Part shown: positions 14,050-20,441 of the stretch, piece after piece | How the letters are laid out: each line of letters opens with the position of its first letter | Numbering within the stretch: the first letter of the stretch is position 1 | DNA from: an uncultured Clostridia bacterium | GTDB lineage: Bacteria > Bacillota > Clostridia > Christensenellales > CAG-314 | DNA: 20,441 nucleotides | Direction: 5' to 3' | Assembly (NCBI GenBank): GCA_934203075.1 | Contig: CAKPYT010000044.1 | Coordinates: 1 to 20,441 of the forward strand | Notes under the pieces: model-generated | Databases searched by the model: none | What the model saw: the letters and a program-made list of their open reading frames with translations, nothing else | What the model was told of the DNA's origin: nothing | Position numbers and translations under genes: made by a program

Positions 14050-15315
14050 CTAACGGATAACGTCGCAGCCCATGTACTTCCGCAGTACTTCCGGCACGGT
14101 GACGGAACCGTCCTCGTTCTGATAGTTTTCAATCACGGCGGCAACCGTTCTGCCAACCGCCAGACCGCTGCCGTTCAGCGTGTGTACGTATTGCGCCTTT
14201 CCGGTGCTTTCGTCCTTAAACTTGATGTTGGCACGGCGTGCCTGATAATCTTCGAAGTTGCTGCAGGAAGAAATTTCCACGTATCTGCCATAACTCGGCA
14301 GCCACACCTCCAGGTCGTAGGTCTTGGCGCTGCTGAAGCCGATGTCCCCCGTCGAAAGCATGGAGACGCGGTAGGGAAGTTTCAGAAGTTGCAAGATCCG
14401 TTCTGCGTCGTTGGTGAGTTTTTCCAGTTCGTCGTAGCTGTGCTCCGGCCGAACGAATTTTACCAGTTCCACCTTGTTGAATTGATGCTGACGAATCAAT
14501 CCGCGCGTATCTCTGCCGGCGCTGCCCGCTTCGGCACGGAAGCAGGCGGAATAAGCGCAATACTTTATGGGCAGTTGCGTCCCGTCCAGAATTTCGTCCC
14601 GGTGAAGGTTGGTTACCGGCACTTCCGCCGTGGGAATGAGGAAATAATCCGTATTTTTTACGGCAAAGGCATCCTCCTCGAATTTGGGCAATTGGCCGGT
14701 TCCCGTCATGCTGGCGCGGTTGACGAGGTAGGGCGGCAAAATTTCGGTGTAGCCGTTCTCGGTATGCGTGTCCAGCATAAAGGTGAAGAGGGCTCGTTCC
14801 AGTTTGGCTCCCGCCCCGCGATATACGGTAAAGCGCGACCCGGAGATTTTTCCGGCGCGCGGCCAATCGAACAACTTCAGGCTTTCGCCCAGTTCCCAGT
14901 GCGCTTTCGGCGCAAACGAAAATTGCGTCGGCTCGCCATAGGTCCGCACCGTAACGTTATCCGCATCGCTCTTCCCTACGGGGATGCTTGCATGCGGCAG
15001 ATTCGGGATGGAAAGCAAGGCGTCTCTCAGTTTCGCTTCGGTTTCTGCCAGGTCCTGATCGAATACTTTAATGCGGTCGCTCAGCACTTTCATTTCCGCA
15101 ATGTAAGAGTCCGCATTTTCTTTGGCGCGTTTCAACTGCGCGATTTTTTCGCTGTCGGCGTTGCGTTTTGCTTTCAGCACTTCCACTTCTTTCAGAATGC
15201 TGCGGCGCTTCAGTTCCAAAGCCACGGCTTCGTCCACCGGGAAGGTGCCGTTTCTGCCGGCAAGTGCCTTTTTAACTTCTTCCGTATGGTCTACAATGTA
15301 CTTAATGTCCAACAT
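14050..15315 (-). CDS. serS: Seryl-tRNA synthetase
   Basis: A 421-residue class II synthetase charging tRNA-Ser (and tRNA-Sec where present). The N-terminal antiparallel coiled coil that grips the long variable arm spans about 26-100. The catalytic domain shows TAEVPVTNLHRDEIL (229-243), motif 2 CFRAEAGSAGRDTRGL (258-273) with IRQHQFNKVEL following, and motif 3 LAVGRTVAAVIENYQ (385-399). The length is normal (B. subtilis SerS is 425). The ATG at 15313-15315 has GGAGAGG (15325-15331) 9 bases upstream. It follows the hydrolase gene by 55 bases without a terminator and precedes a small membrane protein by 3 bases, so all three are probably one transcript. No T-box leader is present. Confidence 0.96.
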   Translation of the reverse strand: MLDIKYIVDHTEEVKKALAGRNGTFPVDEAVALELKRRSILKEVEVLKAKRNADSEKIAQLKRAKENADSYIAEMKVLSDRIKVFDQDLAETEAKLRDALLSIPNLPHASIPVGKSDADNVTVRTYGEPTQFSFAPKAHWELGESLKLFDWPRAGKISGSRFTVYRGAGAKLERALFTFMLDTHTENGYTEILPPYLVNRASMTGTGQLPKFEEDAFAVKNTDYFLIPTAEVPVTNLHRDEILDGTQLPIKYCAYSACFRAEAGSAGRDTRGLIRQHQFNKVELVKFVRPEHSYDELEKLTNDAERILQLLKLPYRVSMLSTGDIGFSSAKTYDLEVWLPSYGRYVEISSCSNFEDYQARRANIKFKDESTGKAQYVHTLNGSGLAVGRTVAAVIENYQNEDGSVTVPEVLRKYMGCDVIR

Positions 15316-15370
15316 GATTTGATTCCTCTCCGTTTCTTGCTTCTTGATTTATTTTTTTGTTTTCTTTTTG

Positions 15371-15991
15371 TTACGACGCAGAACTTCCGACAAACCGCAC
15401 AATGCGGATTCCGGCATTTTGCATCAGTTTCAGTGCGACGGTCTGGTAGACGTCCTTCGGGTGGGTCGGCGAGCCGAAAGTATCAACGGCGTTTGCCACC
15501 AGCACCACGTCCACCGGCAGGTTTTGTTCGTTGCAGTATCCCTTTGCCGTCAGGGCGAATTGCAGCACGCAGATGTCCGTACAGTCTCCCGTCACAATCA
15601 GGTGCCGGTACTGCTTCAAATAGGGCAGAAAGGCAAAGAACCCGTTGGTACTGTTCTTTTTCAGATCGATTGCGTCTTTCAAAAACAGGCCTTCGGCCAA
15701 TTCGCTCTCCGCGCTGCCTTCCAGACAGTGCTCCGGAAAAACTTCAAACTCGCGGCAGCCTTTTGCGTGACAATCCCGCAGGGTAAACGTCTGCGCAAGA
15801 GGCAAAGCGTTTGACGCGTCGTTGATCACGGGAATGATTTCCGCAACGGTCGGGTCCGCAAGTGCGCCTTTTTCCACAAAACCGCGAATGACGTCAATCA
15901 CGATGAGGGCGGTTTCTTTGGTGTTGAATTCCGCCAGGTCCGAGGGTTCGGCGGCCTGCAGTTCCTCCTGCCAACTCTGTAGTGGATTCAT
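15371..15991 (-). CDS. Cysteine hydrolase of the isochorismatase/nicotinamidase family
   Basis: A 206-residue cytosolic hydrolase. The catalytic triad is visible: Asp 33 in VIDVIRGF, Lys 111/112 in LKKNSTNGF, and Cys 137 in TGDCTDICV. DCHAKGCREF (73-82) with the later EHC (87-89) resembles the metal-binding region of nicotinamidases, so nicotinamide deamidation for NAD salvage is the best guess, not proven. The start at ATG 15991 was preferred because GAGG (15998-16001) sits 6 bases upstream. A longer frame from ATG 16003 adds four residues, but has no ribosome site and its ATGAGG would itself form the Shine-Dalgarno sequence. It is the first gene of the minus-strand group with serS. Confidence 0.86.
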   Translation of the reverse strand: MNPLQSWQEELQAAEPSDLAEFNTKETALIVIDVIRGFVEKGALADPTVAEIIPVINDASNALPLAQTFTLRDCHAKGCREFEVFPEHCLEGSAESELAEGLFLKDAIDLKKNSTNGFFAFLPYLKQYRHLIVTGDCTDICVLQFALTAKGYCNEQNLPVDVVLVANAVDTFGSPTHPKDVYQTVALKLMQNAGIRIVRFVGSSAS

Positions 15992-16017
15992 AAAAAACCT
16001 CATGAATTTAATATCTT

Positions 16018-16046
16018 ATTTTAGCACAGATCTCTTTTTCTCACAA
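16018..16046 (-). promoter_or_regulatory. Probable SigA-type promoter of the hydrolase-serS group
   Basis: On the minus strand TTGTGA (16041-16046), a 17-base spacer and TAAAAT (16018-16023). They lie just upstream of the hydrolase start, leaving a leader of about 20 bases. Confidence 0.6.
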
Positions 16047-16206
16047 TAGGAATTACCGAAACTTTTTACTTTTCTTTTCTTTTTCGGCCCGGAGGCCGTT
16101 CGGAAAAATTCTCGGAGGAAAAACGTTTTCCGTGCCGGAAAAAGTGGTGCGGCGTGCGTTTTTCTTTGTATTTTTGTGCCTGTTTTGGCGTTTCCTGTAA
16201 AAGCAC
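16047..16206. repeat. Intergenic region with small stems
   Basis: The gap lies between two divergent promoters. It holds CGGCC/GGCCG with a CGGA loop (16085-16098) and GGAAAA/TTTTCC with an ACG loop (16117-16131), in T- and A-rich sequence. No gene and no T-box was recognised before cysS. Confidence 0.4.
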
Positions 16207-16235
16207 TTGCCAAAACGAAGAATAGAAAGTAAAAT
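16207..16235 (+). promoter_or_regulatory. SigA-type promoter of cysS
   Basis: TTGCCA (16207-16212), a 17-base spacer and TAAAAT (16230-16235), about 26 bases before the ATG. AGAGG (16250-16254) is the ribosome site. Confidence 0.7.
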
Positions 16236-16261
16236 AGACGCAGAAACAGAGAGGTTACGTT

Positions 16262-17653
16262 ATGGAACTGAAATTATACAATACGCTCAGCCGCAAAAAA
16301 GAAGAGTTTGTGCCGATCGGCAAAGAAGTTCGCATGTATTCGTGCGGGCCGACGGTGTATAACTATGCGCACATCGGCAATCTTCGCACCTATGTTTTTA
16401 TGGACCTTCTGCGCAGAATATTGACTTATAACGGCTATCGGGTGAAGAGCGTAATGAATATTACGGACGTGGGGCATTTGCTTTCGGATGCGGACGAAGG
16501 CGAGGACAAGATGGAAAAAGCCTCGCGCGAGCAAAAGAAAACGCCTTACGAAATTGCGGCAATGTATACCGAACAGTTTTTTAAGGATATTGCCGCGCTG
16601 AACATTCAGCGGCCGACGTTGACGCCCCGCGCAACGGAAAACATTGCGGAGATGATCGAAATCGTGCAGGAACTGCTGAAAAAGGGCTATGCGTACGAAA
16701 TCGACGACGGCATTTACTATTCGGTAGATCGTTTTCCGGAATACGGCAAGCTGTCCGGTACGAAACTGGAAGACAACATTTCCGGCGCGCGGGTAGAAGT
16801 GAACACGCAAAAGCGCAATCCGGCGGATTTCGCTTTGTGGAAAAAGGCAGATAAAAACCACATCATGCAGTGGGAAAGCCCCTGGGGCATGGGATATCCC
16901 GGGTGGCATATCGAGTGCACGGCCATGAGCCGCAAGTATCTGGGAATGCCGTTTGATATTCACACGGGCGGGGTGGATCACATTCCGATTCATCACGAAA
17001 ACGAAATTGCGCAGGGCGAAGCGCTGACCGGCCAAAAGAACGTAAACTACTGGATGCACAGCGAGTTTATGCTGGTGGATGGCGGCAAAATGTCCAAAAG
17101 CCTGGGCAATACGTATACCGTAACGCAGTTGAAGGAAAAAGGGTATCAACCGTTGGACTTCCGCTATCTGTGCCTGAACACGCACTACCGCCAGAAACTG
17201 AACTTCACGTTTGAAAGTCTGGACGGTGCCAAAGCCGCTTACGAGAGATTATGCCGTCACTTGCTGCAGCACAAGGCGGGAACGGAAACGGTTCCGCAAG
17301 AGGTGTTGTCCCGTTACGAGCAGGAGTTTCACGAAGCCATCAACGACGATTTGAACGTGCCGATGGCAATGGGCGTACTGTGGAAGTTGCTGAAAGAACC
17401 CAAAAGCAAACAAGTGTACGATCTGGCCGTCAGAATGGATGCCGTATTCGGCCTGAACTTTGCGGAATTGCAGCCGGAAAAAGAGCCTGCGGTTTCCGCG
17501 CCGGAAAACGTCAGGGCTCTGGCAGAACAGAGAAAAGCCGCCCGTGCCGAAAAGAACTGGGCGGAATCCGATCGGCTCCGTGCCGAAATTGCGGCGCTCG
17601 GCTATGCCGTAAAGGACACGAAGGACGGGTACGAACTTTCCAAAAACGCCTGA
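16262..17653 (+). CDS. cysS: Cysteinyl-tRNA synthetase
   Basis: A 463-residue class I synthetase charging tRNA-Cys. Seen: Cys 28 in YSCGPTVYNYAHIGN, whose HIGN (37-40) is the HIGH motif; Cys 219 in WHIECTAMS; and HHENE (244-248), whose His and Glu complete the zinc site that selects cysteine. The KMSKS loop is exact (276-280). The C-terminal helical domain (about 300-463) ends in the usual anticodon-contact region, with RAEKNWAESDRLRAEI (about 434-449). The length matches bacterial CysRS. The ATG at 16262 has AGAGG upstream and its own promoter. It is followed after about 130 bases by a terminator-like hairpin and the yabPQ genes. Confidence 0.96.
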   Translation: MELKLYNTLSRKKEEFVPIGKEVRMYSCGPTVYNYAHIGNLRTYVFMDLLRRILTYNGYRVKSVMNITDVGHLLSDADEGEDKMEKASREQKKTPYEIAAMYTEQFFKDIAALNIQRPTLTPRATENIAEMIEIVQELLKKGYAYEIDDGIYYSVDRFPEYGKLSGTKLEDNISGARVEVNTQKRNPADFALWKKADKNHIMQWESPWGMGYPGWHIECTAMSRKYLGMPFDIHTGGVDHIPIHHENEIAQGEALTGQKNVNYWMHSEFMLVDGGKMSKSLGNTYTVTQLKEKGYQPLDFRYLCLNTHYRQKLNFTFESLDGAKAAYERLCRHLLQHKAGTETVPQEVLSRYEQEFHEAINDDLNVPMAMGVLWKLLKEPKSKQVYDLAVRMDAVFGLNFAELQPEKEPAVSAPENVRALAEQRKAARAEKNWAESDRLRAEIAALGYAVKDTKDGYELSKNA

Positions 17654-17783
17654 ATCGAAGTCGGCAGATACAGGCAAAAGGGGAAGGGAGCGTTTCTTTC
17701 CCGAGGGGAGAGACGGTAAAGAGCCCTTCCGGCGGAGAAGAAATGCCGAACGATTTTCGGCCCGGCGGTTATCAAAAGAGAAC

Positions 17784-17821
17784 AACCCCCATATACTTCG
17801 GTATAGGGGGTTGATTTTTTT
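17784..17821 (+). terminator. Terminator-like hairpin with TTCG loop between cysS and yabP
   Basis: AACCCCCATATAC (17784-17796) pairs with GTATAGGGGGTT (17801-17812), with one bulged A and a stable TTCG tetraloop, followed by GA and seven T. It is shaped like a terminator for cysS. Its 3' arm contains AGGGGG, which is also the only good ribosome binding site for yabP, whose TTG start is at 17820. Confidence 0.75.
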
Positions 17822-18065
17822 GAAACATTCCATTGTGATAGACGGTCGGAACAAAACGACCATCTCCGGGGTAAAGCAGGTGCTTTGTTTGACGGAGCGG
17901 GAAGCGGAAGTATCCCTCGAGGAGGGCACGCTCTCCGTAAAGGGAGAGGGATTGCATGCAAATCAACTGAACGTGGCAGAGGGCGTTTTGGTGGTGGACG
18001 GCACCGTACAAAGCATCAGTTACGGGCAAGCAAAAGGGAAAGGGCTTGCCAAGTGGTTGAAATGA
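17820..18065 (+). CDS. yabP: Sporulation protein YabP
   Basis: An 81-residue protein needed in spore-formers for spore coat/cortex assembly in the mother cell. The family hallmarks are seen: an N-terminal short strand with IDGR, ISGVKQV (15-21), then EGTLSVKGEGL (35-45) and a closing SISYG. The size fits (about 100 in Bacillus). Two TTG codons are possible, 17811 and 17820. I chose 17820, since AGGGGG (17805-17810) is 9 bases upstream; TTG 17811 overlaps the stem. The ribosome site lies in the 3' arm of a terminator-like hairpin. The stop overlaps the yabQ start (ATGA at 18062-18065), so the two are translationally coupled. Confidence 0.85.
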   Translation: MKHSIVIDGRNKTTISGVKQVLCLTEREAEVSLEEGTLSVKGEGLHANQLNVAEGVLVVDGTVQSISYGQAKGKGLAKWLK

Positions 18066-18367
18066 CGTTTTTTCCCTTCCTGTTTTTGGGGGGCATCTGG
18101 TGCGCGGTCTACGTGACGACGCACTTTTTTGCCTGTAAAAAATTCGTTTCGGTGTTAATGGATCTGCTTTTTGCATTGTTTGCGGGCGTTTCCGCACTGT
18201 TGTGCCTGTTTTTTTGCTGCGATTTCGTGCTGTCGTGGCAGAGCGCCCTCGGTTGTGGCGTCGGTGTTGCCTGCGGAAGAGCACTTTTCGCTTCACGGCT
18301 TGACAAATTCTGGAAAAGCGTTTATACTCGGTGCAAAGAAAAACGCAAAGGAGGTCGCAATGGATAA
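18062..18367 (+). CDS. yabQ: Spore cortex protein YabQ
   Basis: A 101-residue hydrophobic protein following yabP with an ATGA overlap. Membrane helices lie at about 3-22, 28-55 and 58-75, then a basic tail rich in Arg/Lys (86-100). Similarity of sequence is weak, as is usual for this family, and the call rests mainly on gene order (yabP-yabQ-divIC, as in Bacillus subtilis) and on topology. YabQ acts in the mother-cell membrane and is needed for spore cortex formation. It is much shorter than Bacillus YabQ (about 210) but near the size in some Clostridia. Its 3' end overlaps the divIC start by 8 bases, and its coding sequence holds the divIC promoter. Confidence 0.75.
   Translation: MTFFPFLFLGGIWCAVYVTTHFFACKKFVSVLMDLLFALFAGVSALLCLFFCCDFVLSWQSALGCGVGVACGRALFASRLDKFWKSVYTRCKEKRKGGRNG
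18300..18328 (+). promoter_or_regulatory. SigA-type promoter inside yabQ, driving divIC
   Basis: TTGACA (18300-18305), a 17-base spacer and TATACT (18323-18328). They lie wholly within yabQ and about 32 bases before the divIC ATG. It would let divIC be expressed during growth, without sporulation transcription of yabPQ. Confidence 0.8.
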
Positions 18368-18659
18368 TCGCCTGAAAAAGAACGTCCAAATCATCACGGT
18401 CGTTGCGGTGGTTCTGGTTGTGGTATTGGCGTTGATCGCCGTCACTTTGCTGGTTCAGCAATCACAGTTAAAAAGCATGAAATCCAGACTGCAGGCAGAA
18501 CTGGATGCATTGGATCGCACCGCGTCTTCGCTGGAAGAAGAACAAGCCTATCGTAATTCGTTGGAATATGTAGAAAAATACGCACGGGAACAGTTGGGGC
18601 TGGTCAAGGCGGGGGAAAAAATCTGGAGACCCTCTGCCGGCAAAACCGAAAACGCGTAA
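18360..18659 (+). CDS. divIC: Septum formation initiator DivIC
   Basis: A 99-residue bitopic membrane protein of the FtsB/DivIC family, part of the divisome with DivIB and FtsL. A short basic cytosolic start (RLKKN) is followed by one membrane helix (about 8-31), a coiled coil (about 33-63), and the conserved end YVEKYAREQLGLVKAGE followed by KIW. The ATG 18360-18362 has AAAGGAGG (18347-18354) with a 5-base spacer and overlaps yabQ by 8 bases. Its own promoter lies inside yabQ, and a terminator follows at 18732-18755. No other division genes are nearby. Confidence 0.9.
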   Translation: MDNRLKKNVQIITVVAVVLVVVLALIAVTLLVQQSQLKSMKSRLQAELDALDRTASSLEEEQAYRNSLEYVEKYAREQLGLVKAGEKIWRPSAGKTENA

Positions 18660-18731
18660 CAAAGGGCTTATGCCGGGAAACGCAGTAAGCCGCTCTTCTC
18701 TTGCTTCAAGAGAGGGGAACAAAGCAAAAAG

Positions 18732-18755
18732 AAGTCTGCAAAGCAGGCTTTTTTT
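18732..18755 (+). terminator. Rho-independent terminator of divIC
   Basis: AAGTCTGC (18732-18739) pairs with GCAGGCTT (18743-18750, one G-T pair) across an AAA loop, ending in seven T (18749-18755). It lies about 75 bases after the divIC stop. Confidence 0.85.
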
Positions 18756-18873
18756 GTTCTTTCCCGCGGAAACCCGGCTTTTTTGAAGAAACGATAGAAA
18801 AACCGTGTGGCGCTCGTAGGTTTCAACTGACGAAAAGCGGAACAAACAGGGCGCAAAACATCGGAGGGGTAGT

Positions 18874-20073
18874 ATGACTGTTTTAAAACTCGATATGTAT
18901 CAGACGCTTGCCGTAGCAGTCGTTATGCTGTTTGTGGGCGGTTTTCTCAAAAAGAAAATTAAGTTTCTGGAAAAATTCTGTATTCCGTCCCCGGTCATCG
19001 GAGGGGTGCTGTTTGCCCTCCTTTCTTTGGTTCTGCACCTTACGGGGGTTGTAGAATTTTCTTTTGACGAAACGTTAAAGGACGTGTGCATGGTGATTTT
19101 TTTCACTTCCGTAGGGTTTCAGGCAAATCTGCGCGTCTTAAAAAGCGGCGGGATCAGTCTCCTGATCTTTTTGGGGTGCGTCATCGTGCTGATTCTTGGA
19201 CAAAACGGCTTGGCTATCGGAATCTCCGCCCTCATCGGGGTGGATCCGTTGGTCGGAATGTGCACGGGATCGATCCCTATGGTCGGCGGGCACGGCACGG
19301 CAGGGGCCTTTGGTCCCATTCTGGAAAAACTCGGCGTCAACGGGGCTACCACTATCTGTACGGCTTCGGCAACGTTCGGCCTGCTTGCCGGTTCGTTGAT
19401 CGGCGGGCCGCTGGGGCGCCGTCTGATTGAAAAAAAAGATTTGTTAAAAACTGCCGTTCCGCAAGAAGTTTCGCCGCAAAAGGACGAGGCCTCCGCAGCG
19501 GAGGGGACAACCGGTAAAGCCGGCAGATATGCGCCGGCCGCTTACCAGATTGCACTTGCCATGGGGATCGGCACGGTTGTTTCCTGGCTGCTTTCCAAAA
19601 CCGGCATGACCTTTCCCGTCTATATCGGCTCCATGATCGTTGCCGCGGTGATGCGCAATATCGGCGAGTATTCCGGAAAGTTCACCGTCTATATGGCAGA
19701 AATCGAAGAACTCGGGAGCATTTGCCTGTCGCTGTTTTTAGGGGTCGCCATGATTACTCTGAAACTTTGGCAGCTTGCCGAACTGGCCCTTCCGATGTGC
19801 CTGCTTTTGTTGGGACAACTGCTGTTCCTCCTGCTGTTTGCCTATTTTGTGGTGTTTAACGCAATGGGCAGAAATTACGACGCCGCCATACTGGTTGCGG
19901 GCGTCTGCGGGTTTGGCATGGGCGCCACCCCCAACGCAATGGCCAACATGCAGGCTCTGACGGAAAAATACGTGCCTTCCGTCAAAGCGTATCTGCTCGT
20001 GCCGATTGTCGGTTCCATGTTCGCGGATTTTTTGAACAGCCTGTGCATCACGCTTTTCATCAATCTGTTGTAA
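18874..20073 (+). CDS. gltS: Sodium:glutamate symporter
   Basis: A 399-residue membrane transporter taking up glutamate with sodium (E. coli GltS is 401). The two-fold repeat of the family is visible. The re-entrant loop signature GSIPMVGGHGTAGAFGP (132-148) lies in the first half, and GATPNAMANMQALTEK with a following PIVGSMFADFLN in the second. A charged, poorly conserved loop (about 190-218, Lys/Glu-rich) joins the halves. About 10 helices are expected. The ATG has GGAGGGG (about 18861-18867) upstream. I could not find a convincing promoter in the 118 bases after the divIC terminator, where the best -35 is a lone TTGAAG at 18783. A folded element and a strong terminator follow the gene. 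Confidence 0.94.
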   Translation: MTVLKLDMYQTLAVAVVMLFVGGFLKKKIKFLEKFCIPSPVIGGVLFALLSLVLHLTGVVEFSFDETLKDVCMVIFFTSVGFQANLRVLKSGGISLLIFLGCVIVLILGQNGLAIGISALIGVDPLVGMCTGSIPMVGGHGTAGAFGPILEKLGVNGATTICTASATFGLLAGSLIGGPLGRRLIEKKDLLKTAVPQEVSPQKDEASAAEGTTGKAGRYAPAAYQIALAMGIGTVVSWLLSKTGMTFPVYIGSMIVAAVMRNIGEYSGKFTVYMAEIEELGSICLSLFLGVAMITLKLWQLAELALPMCLLLLGQLLFLLLFAYFVVFNAMGRNYDAAILVAGVCGFGMGATPNAMANMQALTEKYVPSVKAYLLVPIVGSMFADFLNSLCITLFINLL

Positions 20074-20147
20074 AGCCTCGTTTGTGAAAAACGCCGCTTT
20101 GTACCGGCAGGAAAGAAAGGAGAGAAATCACGTCAGTAAAAAGGGAG

Positions 20148-20218
20148 CGGAACGGAGGTCATATCGCCTTCGATCCCGTGCCCCGTCGGGGACGGCGGTT
20201 CCGACCTTTTGTAAAAGG
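20148..20218 (+). other. Candidate structured RNA element after gltS
   Basis: Nested stems: CGGAAC (20148-20153) with GTTCCG (20198-20203), CGCC (20165-20168) with GGCG (20194-20197), and CCCC (20181-20184) with GGGG (20188-20191, loop GTC). AGGTC (20156-20160) can also pair with GACCT (20203-20207), an alternative or pseudoknot pairing. A last stem CCTTT/AAAGG (20205-20218) follows. There is no open frame of note. It lies about 75 bases after gltS and just before a terminator. Confidence 0.35.
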
Positions 20219-20238
20219 AAAAATCAATAGGGAAGAAG

Positions 20239-20271
20239 AAAAGGGAAGCAAATCGTTTGCTTCCCTTTTTT
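20239..20271. terminator. Perfect terminator after gltS
   Basis: AAAAGGGAAGCAAA (20239-20252) and TTTGCTTCCCTTTT (20256-20269) are perfect 14-base complements with a TCG loop and T-run. A-rich sequence upstream makes it usable in both directions. Confidence 0.9.
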
Positions 20272-20363
20272 GGACGCGGATCGCCTGTGGGGGGATAACC
20301 GGCGCACAAAGGCCGGAAAATTGCCCCGAAGAGGGAATCGGCTCGAACAAACGGAAGGGAAAC

Positions 20364-20389
20364 AAAAAAGACTTGCAAAAGAGCAAGTC
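20364..20389 (-). terminator. Terminator of the minus-strand tRNA
   Basis: GACTTGC (20370-20376) and GCAAGTC (20383-20389) flank a 6-base loop. On the minus strand the stem is followed by six T (20364-20369). It lies about 35 bases downstream of the tRNA 3' end. An extra stem CCGACT/AGTCGG lies between (about 20400-20420). Confidence 0.75.
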
Positions 20390-20423
20390 GTTTTGGGTCC
20401 CGACTCAAAAGCGAAGTCGGCGC

Positions 20424-20441
20424 TGGTCTGAGTGACAGGAC
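20424..20441 (-). tRNA. 3' end of a tRNA gene (partial, cut by the window edge)
   Basis: Read on the minus strand, the last bases give the T-stem end CCTGT, the acceptor 3' strand CACTCAG (20428-20434), discriminator A and an encoded CCA (20424-20426). A terminator follows at the right distance. Only 18 bases are in the window, so the amino acid cannot be named and more tRNAs may follow beyond the edge. Confidence 0.6.

Noticed and set aside
14182..15786. A 534-residue plus-strand frame.
   Set aside because: It is antisense to serS and the hydrolase, both of which have all expected motifs, and it has no ribosome site.
16047..16261. A possible T-box leader before cysS (and likewise before hisS and serS).
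   Set aside because: No conserved T-box sequence or large antiterminator was found, and mapped promoters leave leaders under about 60 bases.
20133..20408. A 91-residue minus-strand frame after gltS.
   Set aside because: It crosses two terminators and the folded element, and its sequence has no protein-like features.

Overview
The window reads as a chromosomal housekeeping region of a spore-forming member of the Bacillota, most likely class Clostridia. The evidence is the yabP-yabQ-divIC cluster, an Mrp-type ATPase with an N-terminal cysteine cluster, strong purine-rich ribosome binding sites, TTG start codons, a tRNA gene with encoded CCA, and vegetative promoters with almost uniform 17-base spacers. 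Base composition is moderate, roughly half G+C. I cannot name a genus. I see no insertion sequence, prophage, CRISPR array or toxin system; this is mostly core genome with some metal and ion transport.

Layout. On the minus strand at 84-638 lies a phosphoribosyltransferase, divergent from a copper-exporting P-type ATPase (1009-3549). The ATPase carries an extra C-terminal metal-binding domain with its own ribosome binding site, so the gene probably also makes a free copper chaperone. Next on the plus strand are pgi, then hisS with a second P-type ATPase (CtpE-like) 24 bases behind it. A plus-strand cluster follows at 9031-11733: a small membrane protein, a putative heavy-metal/manganese exporter, an Mrp-family Fe-S carrier ATPase and a DUF3267 membrane zincin. 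It ends at a terminator near 11,900. A CPA2 cation:proton antiporter (about 12108/12120-13397) follows, with an unusual start region.

A perfect bidirectional hairpin at 13452-13485 separates it from a minus-strand group read as nicotinamidase-like hydrolase, serS, then a small membrane protein (15991 down to 13522). Plus-strand genes resume with cysS, then yabP-yabQ (spore coat/cortex) and divIC (cell division), then gltS (sodium:glutamate symporter). The window ends in the 3' end of a minus-strand tRNA gene.

How the genes relate. Three aminoacyl-tRNA synthetases (hisS, serS, cysS) and pgi are basic metabolism. copA, the CtpE-like ATPase, the ArsP_2-type exporter, the antiporter and gltS handle ions, metals or glutamate at the membrane. 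yabPQ act in sporulation, while divIC appears to have its own vegetative promoter inside yabQ. The points most worth checking are the internal chaperone start in copA, the yabP ribosome binding site buried in a terminator-like hairpin, the possible ACG start of the antiporter, the folded element after gltS, and the 9-11.7 kb metal/Fe-S cluster.
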